From the NCBI GenBank assembly GCA_007922305.1, contig ML677365.1, positions 13,477,931 to 13,541,930 of the forward strand: a stretch of 64,000 nucleotides of DNA, written 5' to 3'. This document shows positions 11,924-22,425 of this stretch, in pieces. The number at the start of each line of letters is the position of its first letter. Within the stretch, counting starts at the first letter, position 1. The notes under the pieces were generated by a model. It ran no database searches. It worked only from the letters and a program-made list of their open reading frames with translations, and was not told where the DNA came from. Position numbers and translations under genes: made by a program. The DNA comes from Dermatemys mawii (lineage: Eukaryota > Chordata > Testudines > Dermatemydidae).

Positions 11924-12316
11924 GTGGACTTGTTGGCTCTATAATTTTACATTGTATTATTTTTGAATGCAGGGTTTTTTGTACATAATTTGACATTGGT
12001 AAGTTTAACTTTCACGATAAAGAGATTGCACTAAAGTACTTGTATAGGGGAATTGAAATATACTATTTCTTTTGTTTTTTGCAGTGCAAATATTTGTATT
12101 AAAAATAAATAGGAAGTGAGCACTGGACACTTTTTATTCCATGTTGTAATTTAAATCAATATATTTGAAAATGTAGAAAATATCCAAAACTATTTAAATA
12201 AATGGTATTCTATTATTGTTTAACAGTGCAATTGTGTGGTTAATTGCAATTATTTTTTTAATCATGCGATTAATTGAAATTAATTTTTTTAATTGCTTGA
12301 CAGTCCTAATTAGAAT

Positions 12317-14279
12317 CCCTCCCAGGGTTTGAAGTCCAACTCTGAAGTGTCACATGTCAACACAATGATGGTTGTGTTATTGACATTCAACCTTTCAGAT
12401 ATAATTGTGTGTGTTCTGGGAGTGCTATTGCAGCAGTTCTGAGTTGTCTTGTTTCTTCTCTCCTTACAGTGTTCTCTGATAAACAGAAATAACATTATTA
12501 CTGAATGACAAAAAAAATTCCACTTATTGCTTTTACTAAACTGTAAAACTGTGATCAACCCAGAGATTCTCCATATTATATCCATGCTATCAAAATCCTA
12601 AGAATCTGGCAAAAAGTGAACCATTTTTGTTGACAGGGCATCTTAAAACTCTTTAACTTGATATTGTCATTCTGCTCATGATGAACACAGGAGCAGAGCT
12701 TTCCAAATTTGCATTCATCTCCCTCCCCGCCATCCTTGTCAGCTTAGATAAATTAAATAACAGTGAAGCTAGTGTCTAACAAATATGTGGGTGGCAAGGC
12801 CAATGTTTGAAAATTATACAATAGGTCAGAAAATAAAGATAAGGCATCCGTTTTTTAGTAGCCTTATCTACAAGAGAGGAGCAAGATGTGTTTATATAAT
12901 ATTGTGTCCATTGTTACGTTCATTCTATGCCTTATTTTTGTGAAGAGTTCATAGTTCTTATTGACTGTTTTGGAACAAGGGCCTGCTATTGTACAGGTGC
13001 CCAAAGTCTAGGTTATAGAGTCCTAAAAATTAGCCTACAGCTGCCCTTACCCTATAACTTCAGAGTGAAGACAAAGTGGATTCACTGCAGGTGTATTAAT
13101 GCTGGTGACGCCAACAAAGCAATTTCTGTAAGGGACAGGTAAACGTGCAACCACATTTTATGATTGGAAGCATTTATATTTGATTTGAAATCAGTGATTT
13201 CCTATCAGATCTGGAAAGCTAAGGAAGATAATATTTTATAATATGTAAATATATATTCAAATTAGCTGCAGGCCAAAGCTCCTGGCCCTTAGTCCTTCTG
13301 TCCCATAGTGTGGACACCCTTGTATTAGCAGTAGCGTATTTATTTTCTGATGAAGCTTCTTGGCATCTGACTGTGGGCTGCCTCCTGCCATATCTAGCCT
13401 GACAAATGTGTTCCTTATCAAAAATCCTTGGGTTTTAAACAACCAACCAATAGTCCCCCATCTAGTCTCCTCACCAACCTGTCATCTATAAGACAGTTGC
13501 CATTAGATGGACTTTCACTGCCCCTCCCATTCCCTTCTGCATGCGCCTTACTTCTGGACTCCTCTGGAGCTCAAGTGGTTTGGAAAAGAGTTTTCTTTTT
13601 GCCCTAAATTACATCTCCCATGTGGCCCCAAAACTGACCAGCTCCTTCACTTTTTGCTGTCAGTGGAAAGCTCATGGTTTTAAAAGGACTTTTAAAATGA
13701 GGCAAGAGAATGGAGACACTGAAACCAGATACCAGTTTATACATCACTATATTATACACAGTTAAAGTAAAATGTCAAAACCCACTGGAGTACATTTAAT
13801 GTCAGTGATGAAGCACAAAGTAGTTTATCTACTTTTCAATGTGTTGAAAATCTATTTGGGTACGTTAGTGGAGCACTACAATCTGGTAAACCGTGAACAT
13901 CCTTAAATAATCGCAACCAACCTGTCTCCAAACTAGAGCAGTGCCAAATAACACAATTTTTAGTTTATGGAAATTCACATGAAATATTCTTTTCATTTTT
14001 CATATCTTTGAACTCTTTCCAATTTCTGTCTTTATTTACATTTTTGACCAATTGATAATTTTTATCATCTAGAACCTTAGCACACTCATCTCCTCTTAGG
14101 TCAGATGAGCTATGGTTTCACTCAGAAACAGGTAAAACTTTGTTCAACATTTTCAAATTCAGTATGTTAGCAAACATTTATCTGAAATGGGACACATTTT
14201 TGAGTTAATTAAAAGACAAACATATTTTCGATAGTTTTTCATTTTCTTAGAAATATTTCCAATACCTCTGTTTCAAATA
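12317..14279. other. Unassigned AT-rich stretch
   Basis: No recognisable gene or repeat family. Short ORFs only. Confidence 0.5.
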
Positions 14280-14400
14280 CTGTACTTGTTAGTCCCTGAG
14301 GACCTGATCCAACTCCTATTAATGTCAATAGAAAGAGTGGCATTGACTTCAGTGGAAGTTCGCTGAAGCCCTAAAATACTGTAGGATTTTCTATGACTTG
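14280..14400. repeat. Ancient palindromic repeat (gacctgatccaact type)
   Basis: ctgatccaactcctattaatgtcaatag and attgacttcagtggaag are imperfect inverted partners. This motif recurs several times in the window (see 17946, 18775, 26520, 30275, 47945) and is familiar as an old sauropsid repeat. Confidence 0.45.
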
Positions 14401-14891
14401 CATGACTTTTTTTAAAAAAAACTGCTCTGATTAATATTACACTGGCTTGGGCCCATTCTCGGTTATTTGATTCTTCTATAATGATAGTTTCTCATCCATG
14501 ACTACCAAAATAAAAACAACAAATATGAAGCACAGACAATTTTACAGTCCAGCTGGCAGAACCCTCTTAAACCTTAGTAAAAGATTCTGTTATGAGCCTC
14601 AAAAACATCCATGTATGTCAGCGACTAATTAGATCAAAGATGTTTTCTGGAGATAAATGTCTTGAGCAGCAGTTGACAGTGAACAGGCAGAACCATAAGC
14701 AAGCAAATGCCTAATATAGGATCTAAAAGGACGTTGTCACGTCTTTCCTGGAGAGCAGCAAATGTGTGAAAGTGTAGTTCCTCTGTTTCTGGCTTTAAAT
14801 AATTATTAATTTTATCACAGCTCTAGTGCTAGACTGTACTTGGTTTTGCTTGAATTTTTCTTAAGCTGTGACTGATTTCTAAGATTTCTTG

Positions 14892-15076
14892 AATCAGAGA
14901 GGTAGCCGTGTTACTCTGGAATTGCAGAAGTGACAAAGAGTCCTGTGGCACCTTAAAAACTAACTAAAGTATTGAAGCATAAGCTTTCGTGGGCTAATAC
15001 CCACTTCGTCAGATGCATGCAGTGGAAGACTTCCACTGCATGCATCCGACGAAGTGAGTATTAGCCCACGAAAGCT
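14892..15076. mobile_element. Foldback repeat, copy 1, with 12-bp direct repeats
   Basis: The left arm starts tcagagaggtagccgtgtta and runs through gagtcctgtggcacctta to gcatgcagtggaag. The right arm is the inverse of the last ~49 bases of the left arm, with a single-base loop at 15029. The 12-bp sequence taagatttcttg flanks it (14880-14891 and 15077-15088). The outer part of the right arm is missing, so the arms are unequal. I know the arm as an abundant turtle repeat but cannot assign its class. Confidence 0.7.
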
Positions 15077-15088
15077 TAAGATTTCTTG

Positions 15089-16544
15089 TAATTCAGCAGA
15101 AAACTTTACATTCTGCATTAAAAAGTAAAAAAGAGAGCACATTGTTCTGCATCACAATGTGATGACTATAATTCAAAAGCCTTTTACATTTTATGGAGTA
15201 TAAAGGTCAGCATGCTGTTGTTACCATCGTCAGGCAATCCCAGTGATAAAACTAGAGTGTGAGTAACTGTACCAGTTTGCCACACAAAGACATGGGCATA
15301 TGAGCTAGCAATCTCCCCATTTTTTTTTCCAGCCAGTCACCACTTCCAGTTCCTACATTACAATGATAAAACTATGATCCAGCTTCTGTGATGAGCCCAG
15401 GTATGTTGCTGCTGTCCACCTCCCATTTGGCACTGCTTATTTGTGGCACTTCACATTTCTAAAATGATATCTCCTTTTAAATCTTTTACTCTTCTGGTCT
15501 TTGCTACTCTGTGACTGACTCTCCTTAAAACGGACTGTAGGTTCAGTTTAGCATCCAAAATAATAAGACTATAATTACCAATAATAATAATTTTATACAG
15601 TGAAGCTCAGATTCTAGTTTAAACCTTATATGTAAATCTTTTAGGTCTCCCATTCCACAAACACTTTTGTCTATGATTTAACTTTAGGCAAGTGAGTGAT
15701 TACATTGAATTCAACAGACAGTTTGTTCTTAAAGTTGAGCATGTGCATAAGTATTTGCAGGAGGAGTGACTACGTCCGCAAAATTGGCTGTAAATTATCT
15801 TGAAAGCAGGTTTTGGAGTTTGTCATTCAAATGCATCCTGTTTCCATTTGGCTTGGGAATCCAACACGAGCAGCCTTCTCTTACAGCATTTTGGTGCTTT
15901 TGGTCAATGTGGAATCAGGTTGTGCCGAAGGTGGCAAAAATGAATAGTGATCACATTTTATAACTTTTTTTAAAAACCCACATTTTCTGGCCCTTAACTG
16001 GCTCAATTCCCTTTGGGCTGATTAGATTTTGGGCAAAGTCTAAGGTCCTGTAAAGTCTTGCCTGTACTAACACTAATAAGCTCTAATAACAGCAATTACA
16101 AAAATTAGCCATCCCAGCAAGAATAAGAAGTATCTTGGTAATATTCCCTTTCATCAACAGGATTACTTCAAGGAGGGGAAGGAGACAGCCCCCCCCCCCC
16201 AAAAGGATAAGAATGTACGTGTGATAGTACATCACTGTATCAACCATTCTTCATGGCTTAGTCTCCAAAAGAGCAAAACAATTTTCCAGTAAAACTTTTC
16301 AGTGATAACTTTTTTATGGAGGCAATCCCTTCAGTAGGAGGATTTCAATGTTTGATGGATCCTCAGGGCTTGGGATTTCTCAAGGCAATGCCCTTTTTGG
16401 TGTGGGAGAATGTTTCAAGGACAGTGTCCGAAGAAAGTTAACCCTTTGTTTAAGGACCTTCCACACGTAGCAATAGAAGAAATAACTGTACGGGAACAGA
16501 TGTGATGTCTCAGAGCTTAAAGCAATAATACAACCACAGGGTCA
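15089..16544. other. Unassigned stretch
   Basis: No recognisable gene or repeat family apart from a 12-base C run at 16189-16200. Confidence 0.5.
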
Positions 16545-16687
16545 AGAATTTAGCAAGATTCAAAGAGGGATTGGACATTTTTATGACTAAGAAAAGAATA
16601 ACCATAGGTATAATAATAAATATTTTAAAAGGTTAGGAAGGGATATAAAACCTCATGCTTTAGGGCTTACGCAATCTCTGATTATTA
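16545..16687 (+). mobile_element. CR1-type LINE 3' fragment, upstream part
   Basis: tttagcaagattcaaagagg and ggattggacatttttatga, followed by aacctcatgctttagggctt, match the 3' untranslated end of turtle CR1 elements. It is interrupted by a MITE and continues at about 16955. Confidence 0.65.
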
Positions 16688-16952
16688 GGCCAGGTCTACA
16701 CTACAAAGTTTTGTCAAAATAGCAGTATCAGTGAAGGATGGGGGGAAAAATGTAGCTTAAAAACCCACAACTATGCCAACAAAACCCCCAGTGTTGATGC
16801 AGCTATGCCAGCAGAAGAAAGCCATTAGTGGAGGTGGTGCTACTGTATCAGCAGGAAAACTTTTTCTGTTGGCATAGACTGCCTCTACACTAGGGAACTT
16901 GAGTGGAACAGCTGTTCCTAACTACCCGCAAAGCATTTATAGTGTAGACAAG
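16688..16952. mobile_element. MITE inserted in CR1
   Basis: The left end ggccaggtctacactacaaa and the right end tttatagtgtagacaag are inverted copies. The interior holds ctatgccaacaaaaccccca and tttttctgttggcatag, typical of a turtle MITE. The left end follows tta (16685-16687); I could not fix the right boundary or a duplicated tta. Confidence 0.6.
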
Positions 16953-17125
16953 AACAGAGGGGCAAGGGACCTTTTAGGGGCTTGGACCTTGTTAGGGGTT
17001 TCCTGGGAGGCAGACTATACCACATCTGCTTACTGCGGGGATTCTTGTGCTCTCTTTTGAATATCTGCTGCTGGAATGGTAGGCCTATGAGTTTGGTCCA
17101 GTATGACAATTCCTATGCTCCAGAT
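16953..17125 (+). mobile_element. CR1-type LINE 3' fragment, downstream part
   Basis: tcctgggaggcagactatacc, ctgcttactgcggggattc, then ttggtccagtatgacaattc is the classical end of a turtle CR1 copy. With 16545-16687 it forms one element split by the MITE. Confidence 0.7.
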
Positions 17126-19357
17126 TTTGCCACCCTTACATATGCTAAGTGGTCTTTAATCCATAAATTTCCCAAGTGGTTTTAATGGAATCGTTTGAGG
17201 CATAAGATAACGTGAATAAGGATAGCAGAATGTGGCAAATAATATCTAGAAGTATAGTAAGTATGGGACAGAGTAAAATAATATAACAGCATATTGCTAT
17301 ATTGCCAGGGGGCATGGATAAATAATTGGTATGAATGCCATGAGATTGGTACTGACTAATTTGTACTAAGTACTTATCCCTTCTCCCTATTCCCCCAGTC
17401 CAACATCTGTCCCTAGCTTTGCTGAGCATTGTTGTATGTATTTGTGGAAAGCAGCTCATTTCCAGTTGTTAGAAGTCTGCTCATAAACATTGACCATATA
17501 AAGAGGTGTCTCATAAATAACTCTAGTCCTTTACTACTAACCTCTAAAATAACTATTTTTTGTTTGCCATAAGGAAGGGTTATTGGATCCTTTGGAACAG
17601 TCTTGTCTCTGTCCCATAATTCTCTCAATTAACTATTGATTACAGTGGGGCAAGCTGCATTATTCAGGGAAACTTAATAAGTGAAGGAATTAACTGTGCA
17701 TGTTGAAGGTACTTCAGACATAATGCCAGTGTGAGAGTTACGTTACATTCTTCTGTATTCATGTAAAAGTGTCTCTGGTGATAGCACCAATCAAAGTAAC
17801 TACTCGATTTAATACTTACTATAGTCTCTCCAGTACTGCTATAAACTGCCGTCATTTCCAATATAACAGGCAGCACAACTGCCAATGGAACAGGAATTTT
17901 AGCACCCCGAAATTGAACCATTTTTTTTCTACTCAGAATTTGTGAATGGCCTGGTTCTGATCCTGCTTACACGTTTTACGCACCAGTGAAATACTGACTT
18001 TTGTCAAGTTACTCCTGGTTTGAAGTAATGAAAGTGAGATCAGAATCAGGCTCTAAATTGTGTATGTGTATTTTTAAAAGTTGAATGGGTAGGATGCAAA
18101 AAATAAAACACAGTGGTTATATATAAGGCTCTTTTAGCTCTTTCCAGTCTTCCTAATACACAAGGTAGGATAAAAACTGTAACTTCAGATGTGAAATTAA
18201 ACATCTTGTTTAGCACAGAAATAATGGGAGCTAATCTTCTAACCAATGCGACAAACAAGAATGCCCTCTGAGCTAGATCAAAGCACTTTCTCTGTTAATG
18301 TTTTTAAAACAGGCTGCTAACTGGGCATGATGTATGTCAGTTTCAAGCTATTGCAGCTGCAGGCAGAGTTTGTAAGGAACACAGAAGAAGAGCTCCAGCA
18401 TCAATCTTTCAGAGTCTGCAGGCCTGGAGTTCTGTTATAACTGTGACCGGTTTTTATTTTCTGGCACGGCCTTTCATTAGAATGGCAGTGGCAGGAACTG
18501 CTTCTTTAGTTGATAAGCTTTTACCTTCCAGTAGTTGTTCTGGCAATGCAATGCAATGCAATATAATATAATGCAAATCTCATTTCCATTTAGAATTGAA
18601 GGTAATAAACCACCATCAAAAGAAAGGACAAAGTCTGAGGCCAAAACACCCACAAAATCGATATGCTTAACCTGGTAATGTTGCTGTAAGAACAGTCAAA
18701 TACTCATTTAGCCCAACCCACAGCAATATAGTCTTAGTTACAACATGATTTGCTCTTTGAGTCCTGTAAGATTAAAGGACCTGTTTCTGCGAGATGCTGA
18801 GGAGTCTAAACTCCCACTGGCTTCAGTAGAAGGGCCCCATACCTTACAGGATGAGGTCTAAATGTTGCTATGTCCAATATAAAAAAGAATATTTCTCCAA
18901 GACGAATTCACGACTGGATTCAGTGCCATCCCTGGGCAGCATCTGCTAGGGGTGCGGCTCTTAGAAAGCTGTACCTTTCTGCAGCAGAACTCTCAAGAGT
19001 CCAGGACATGGCTATATTGTCTTCCAATCTCCTCTGGGACGCAATCCCCCCACCAGCACAGATGGCCTAATGGGTACAGGGACAGTGAAAAATGCTACCT
19101 TATGTATATACAGGAGTGAATCTGGCCCAGACATCATTCGTATTATAGCATTGCAGTCTGTAAAATACTCTGAGAAGTGGAATAGTGTTGTTGTTCTGAA
19201 TATTCCAACTTGTGTCATTGTTATTACACTGATGCCCAGAATGTGCTAGCTCATAGAAAGAGGCTGTCTCTACCTTGCTGAAGAGCTGATGTTCTAAGTA
19301 GACGCTAGATGGAATAGCCACACACACTGAGGCAGAGTTATGGGTATTATGGCATCC
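17126..19357. other. Unassigned stretch with two old palindromic repeats
   Basis: No gene seen. 17946-18052 (ggttctgatcctgctta ... agatcagaatcaggc) and 18775-18855 (aaggacctgtttctgc ... cactggcttcagtag) belong to the dispersed old palindromic repeat class. A (gcaat)n microsatellite lies at 18544-18562. Confidence 0.45.
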
Positions 19358-19369
19358 TTATTGTTGTTG

Positions 19370-19997
19370 AAGAGTCCTGTGGCACCTTAAAGACTAACTA
19401 AAGTATTAGAGCATAAGCTTCCATGGGCTAATACCCACTTCGTCGGATGCATGCAGTGGAAGNNNNNNNNNNNNNNNNNNNNNNNNNNNNNNNNNNNNNN
19501 NNNNNNNNNNNNNNNNNNNNNNNNNNNNNNNNNNNNNNNNNNNNNNNNNNNNNNNNNNNNNNNNNNNNNNNNNNNNNNNNNNNNNNNNNNNNNNNNNNNN
19601 NNNNNNNNNNNNNNNNNNNNNNNNNNNNNNNNNNNNNNNNNNNNNNNNNNNNNNNNNNNNNNNNNNNNNNNNNNNNNNNNNNNNNNNNNNNNNNNNNNNN
19701 NNNNNNNNNNNNNNNNNNNNNNNNNNNNNNNNNNNNNNNNNNNNNNNNNNNNNNNNNNNNNNNNNNNNNNNNNNNNNNNNNNNNNNNNNNNNNNNNNNNN
19801 NNNNNNNNNNNNNNNNNNNNNNNNNNNNNNNNNNNNNNNNNNNNNNNNNNNNNNNNNNNNNNCTTCCACTGCATGCATCCGACGAAGTGGGTATTAGCCC
19901 ATGGAAGCTTATGCTCTAATACTTTAGTTAGTCTTTAAGGTGCCACAGGACTCTTTGTCACTTCTGCAATTCCAGACTATCAAGGCTACCTCTCAGA
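19370..19997. mobile_element. Foldback repeat, copy 2, with N gap and 12-bp direct repeats
   Basis: The left arm (19370-19462, from aagagtcctgtggcac to gcatgcagtggaag) and right arm (19863-19997) are inverted copies. The right arm is longer and reaches ggctacctctcaga. The 12-bp ttattgttgttg flanks it (19358-19369 and 19998-20009). Known bases on both sides of the gap are exact complements. Same family as 14892 and 35709. Confidence 0.75.
19463..19862. other. Assembly gap (400 N)
   Basis: Exactly 400 undetermined bases at the centre of a palindromic element. The round number suggests an estimated or placeholder gap. The true centre is probably a hairpin like that at 35802-35958. Confidence 0.95.
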
Positions 19998-20029
19998 TTA
20001 TTGTTGTTGGCAAGTCAAGGTCACAGAAC

Positions 20030-20370
20030 TTCTCTCCGCTAACCCATTTTACACCATCTACTATGCCTTATGTTGCCCGCTTCATCACTCAGTCTATTGC
20101 TAAAGCGAAGAGGATTGGTGATGACTCACCCCCTTGTCTAACTTCAGTCACAGTATCAAACCTCTCACCCAGGCCTGTATCCGATCTCACTGCACATCTC
20201 CTTCCAGCATGTAAACTCTTTATGCTGGTCAGATTGTCTGGTATTTGGTATCCCTTCTAGTAGTAGTCCCTGGGTCCTCTGGGTGGACATTGAATGCTTT
20301 CTTAAAGTTGATTAAGATGGTTTCTTGCCACACAGTAGCTTTTTCGATGATCTGTCAAAGAGTAAATACA
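20030..20370 (-). pseudogene. Non-LTR LINE reverse-transcriptase fragment (inverted 5' part)
   Basis: Read on the minus strand, the sequence encodes fragments of a LINE reverse transcriptase: TVWQETILINFKKAFN, which corresponds to the INFxDFEKAFD motif, and later VRQGG...ILFALAID followed by VMKRAT and DGVKWV, which matches the GVRQGCxLSP..LF region. The frame is broken by stops and frameshifts. The following RT motif is absent here but its continuation is found on the plus strand from about 21890. That order (earlier RT motifs inverted to the left of later motifs) is what a 5' inversion during reverse transcription produces. The LINE clade is not assigned with confidence. Confidence 0.6.
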
Positions 20371-20515
20371 GTATACTCCTGTTTATCTGAAACCTTGTTA
20401 TCCAGACCTCCATATTATCTGACTCTCTTCCTTGTCTCCCATGTATCTCCTCCTGGAGACTGAGGAAGGGATTCGGATAATGTGGATGTTTGGATAATAG
20501 AACAGAGATCACTGG
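20371..20515. mobile_element. Possible DNA transposon remnant (ttatcc/ggataa ends)
   Basis: tactcctgtttatctgaaac and ttgttatccagacc on the left face ggattcggataatg and tttggataatagaac on the right, in inverted orientation. I recall turtle elements with TTATCCGAA-rich ends. Boundaries and class are uncertain. Confidence 0.35.
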
Positions 20516-20861
20516 CCAAGACTCTGAGGAGGAGGAACCCCCAGCTGTGGAAGAGGCTATCTTGGTGCTGAAAGGCTTCTGCAGCCATCAAGGGAGCCTC
20601 TGCAGCCCCACTGTCATGTGTGAGTGAGTGGAACCACAACAGTGGGGCTGGTAACTCCTGATTCCAGAAGGCGCAAGATGTGGGAAAGGATGAAGTCCTG
20701 GCTGGGCAGAGTGGAGTACTGGCCAGGGTCTCTGCTCTGCCCACCAGCACCACAGCCTCCCCCACTCACCTCATGTCTGCAAAGATGTGGCATCACGAGT
20801 CCTGCAGCAACACAGGGAGCCTTTTGCAGCCCCACTGTCATGCGGCCTAATGGTTAGGTCA
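20516..20861. repeat. GC-rich segment with a 28-bp direct repeat
   Basis: gggagcctctgcagccccac at 20590 recurs as gggagccttttgcagccccac near 20816, followed in both by tgtcatg. No coding signal is recognisable. Possibly a fragment of an unclassified retroelement. Confidence 0.35.
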
Positions 20862-21850
20862 ATGGGTCCCAACTCTCCCTGTCTCGGGAGTGCCTACCAA
20901 TAATCATTCCAATGCTATGGCAGTCCACCTCTCAGTAGGTAGCAACTTGGCCCTCTGGCCAGATGTCCAGTTGCATTAGCCCCCTTCCCTTTTCTTTGAG
21001 TCCAACAAAATATATACAGCCCAACAGTCCCACAAAAGAAAGAGTCTTCAGCCCCCTCCAGTCCCTGGGGGATGGCACACTCTTGACTCGGGACTTACAG
21101 TGCCTCTATCATCTCCTCCCCACTGGGGAGATGGAGGAGGTAGAGTTTTGTGCCCCTTCCACAACAGGGAGCTTGGTAAGGAACCTGGGCCCTCCCTCTC
21201 TCTTGGGCTCTAGCCCAGGGCCCAATGAGAGGCAGTGACAGCAAACACCTTGGAGTGTTTTGGGGCTGCCTTTCTGGGCCACTTCCTGTCACTTACTTCC
21301 CCACAAATCCTCAAAATCCAACACAAAATAGCAAAAACAACCACATCTGCCCATTTGGGGCTCAGCTGGTAACCTTCTCCTTTGAAGGTTTGTCCCAGCT
21401 TCAAACTGGCCCAGGTTCTTGGGTTTCCCTCCCACTGCCCGAAACTGTCACGCTCTCCTTCTCCCCAGGGTTTCAGGCAGGCTCCTGATAGGCCGCTGTC
21501 TCCAGGCAGGCTCCCAGCTCCGGGCTCAGCTTCTCAGCCCAAGGGAGAAAGCTCCCAACTACCTCTCATCTGGGTCTCTTCCTTGGCCTCTCCTTTAGGG
21601 CCTGGGATAGCTGCCACTTGCAGATCCCTCCCATGCAGTAAGGACTTCTCCTGTGCCCTTACTCAGGAGCTCTCCAGTTAGTCTATCCTCCTATCCTGTC
21701 TGCCCCCCTTCTGACCAGTCTTGGCTCCCTTTCAAGCTTCTCCTCCAGAAGGACCAGGCTCTTCAGGTGTAGTGGAGCATAGTCACCTGGGGCACAACTG
21801 CTCCTTAATGCCTTCTGTCTCAGTGCAGGTTTTATACACCCCATCACAGA
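20862..21850. mobile_element. LTR-like repeat
   Basis: A C-rich segment, familiar as a turtle repeat, with cagtccctgggggatggcac, ctctagcccagggcccaatg, cctgataggccgctgtctcc and, at its end, gttttatacaccccatcaca. The reverse complement of the right end starts TGTGATGGGG, compatible with an LTR on the minus strand. No internal coding domains or TSD are visible. It lies between the two halves of the LINE described at 20030 and 21890. Confidence 0.45.
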
Positions 21851-21889
21851 GGCCTTTGATGGCTTCTCTAATTTCACTAGGTGTTATCA

Positions 21890-22425
21890 GTCCATCTTCT
21901 ATTTTTAACTTTGCTTTACTAAGAATGACACAGAACAGAAAGATTGCCATACATCAGAGGTGGAACAAGAAGCAGTGAAAATTGGATTGCAAGTAAATGC
22001 AAAGAAAACCAAGATTATGAAGGTAGGAAACTGGACATCAGCTGCAAAGTTGTACATGGACGTGGATGAAAAGAAATTGAACAGGTAGAAGAGTTCTGCT
22101 GCCTGTGGAGAGTGATGACACTTGATGGCAGCTGTGATAAATATAGTCATACGATATTAGGAAAAGCAAACACTGCATCTGGAAGTCTGAACAACATCTG
22201 ATCAAACCACACCAAACTAAGGGTCAGATTATACCATGTGATTGTACTGAGCCCACTATTGTATGGAACAGAGACTTAGCTGATGACAATGACTAACAAA
22301 AAAAAATATTGGAGGCTCCCATCACAGGTAGCAGAAGAAGATACTACACATTTCATGGAAGGACAAAATAATAAATGTGAGAATAAGGGAGCTGACAGAG
22401 CAGTACATGTTAGAAAATATCATCA
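21890..22425 (+). pseudogene. Non-LTR LINE reverse-transcriptase C-terminal part
   Basis: Plus-strand remnants of the later part of a LINE reverse transcriptase: FALLRNDTEQ (equivalent of the (A)DDIALLSNT region), VKIGLQVNAKKTKIM, EEFCCLW...TLDGSCDK, ILGKANTASGSLNNIW, RLYHVIVLSPLLYGTET and ILHISWKDKIINVRIRELTE. The order is colinear with known LINE proteins. Stops and frameshifts interrupt it. It continues, in the opposite orientation, the segment at 20030-20370. Clade uncertain. Confidence 0.7.

Larger units (their letters stand above)
10621..12308. mobile_element. Palindromic hAT-type element with two inverted transposase C-termini
   Basis: A 1,688-bp element. The left end (taaggctgttgattaatc) and right end (gcttgacagtccta) are inverted. 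It is flanked by attagaac (10613-10620) and attagaat (12309-12316), an 8-bp hAT duplication with one mismatch. Both outer arms carry the same sequence in opposite orientation: the end of a hAT transposase, a non-coding trailer with aaatatttgcactg-type text, then the terminal repeat. Both ends of the element therefore derive from the same (3') end of an ancestral transposon. I recall elements of this palindromic form in turtles, so it is likely a family and not a unique event. Confidence 0.8.

Noticed and set aside
19387..19938. Apparent ORFs spanning the N gap
   Set aside because: They consist of undetermined residues and mirror each other because the flanks are a palindrome.
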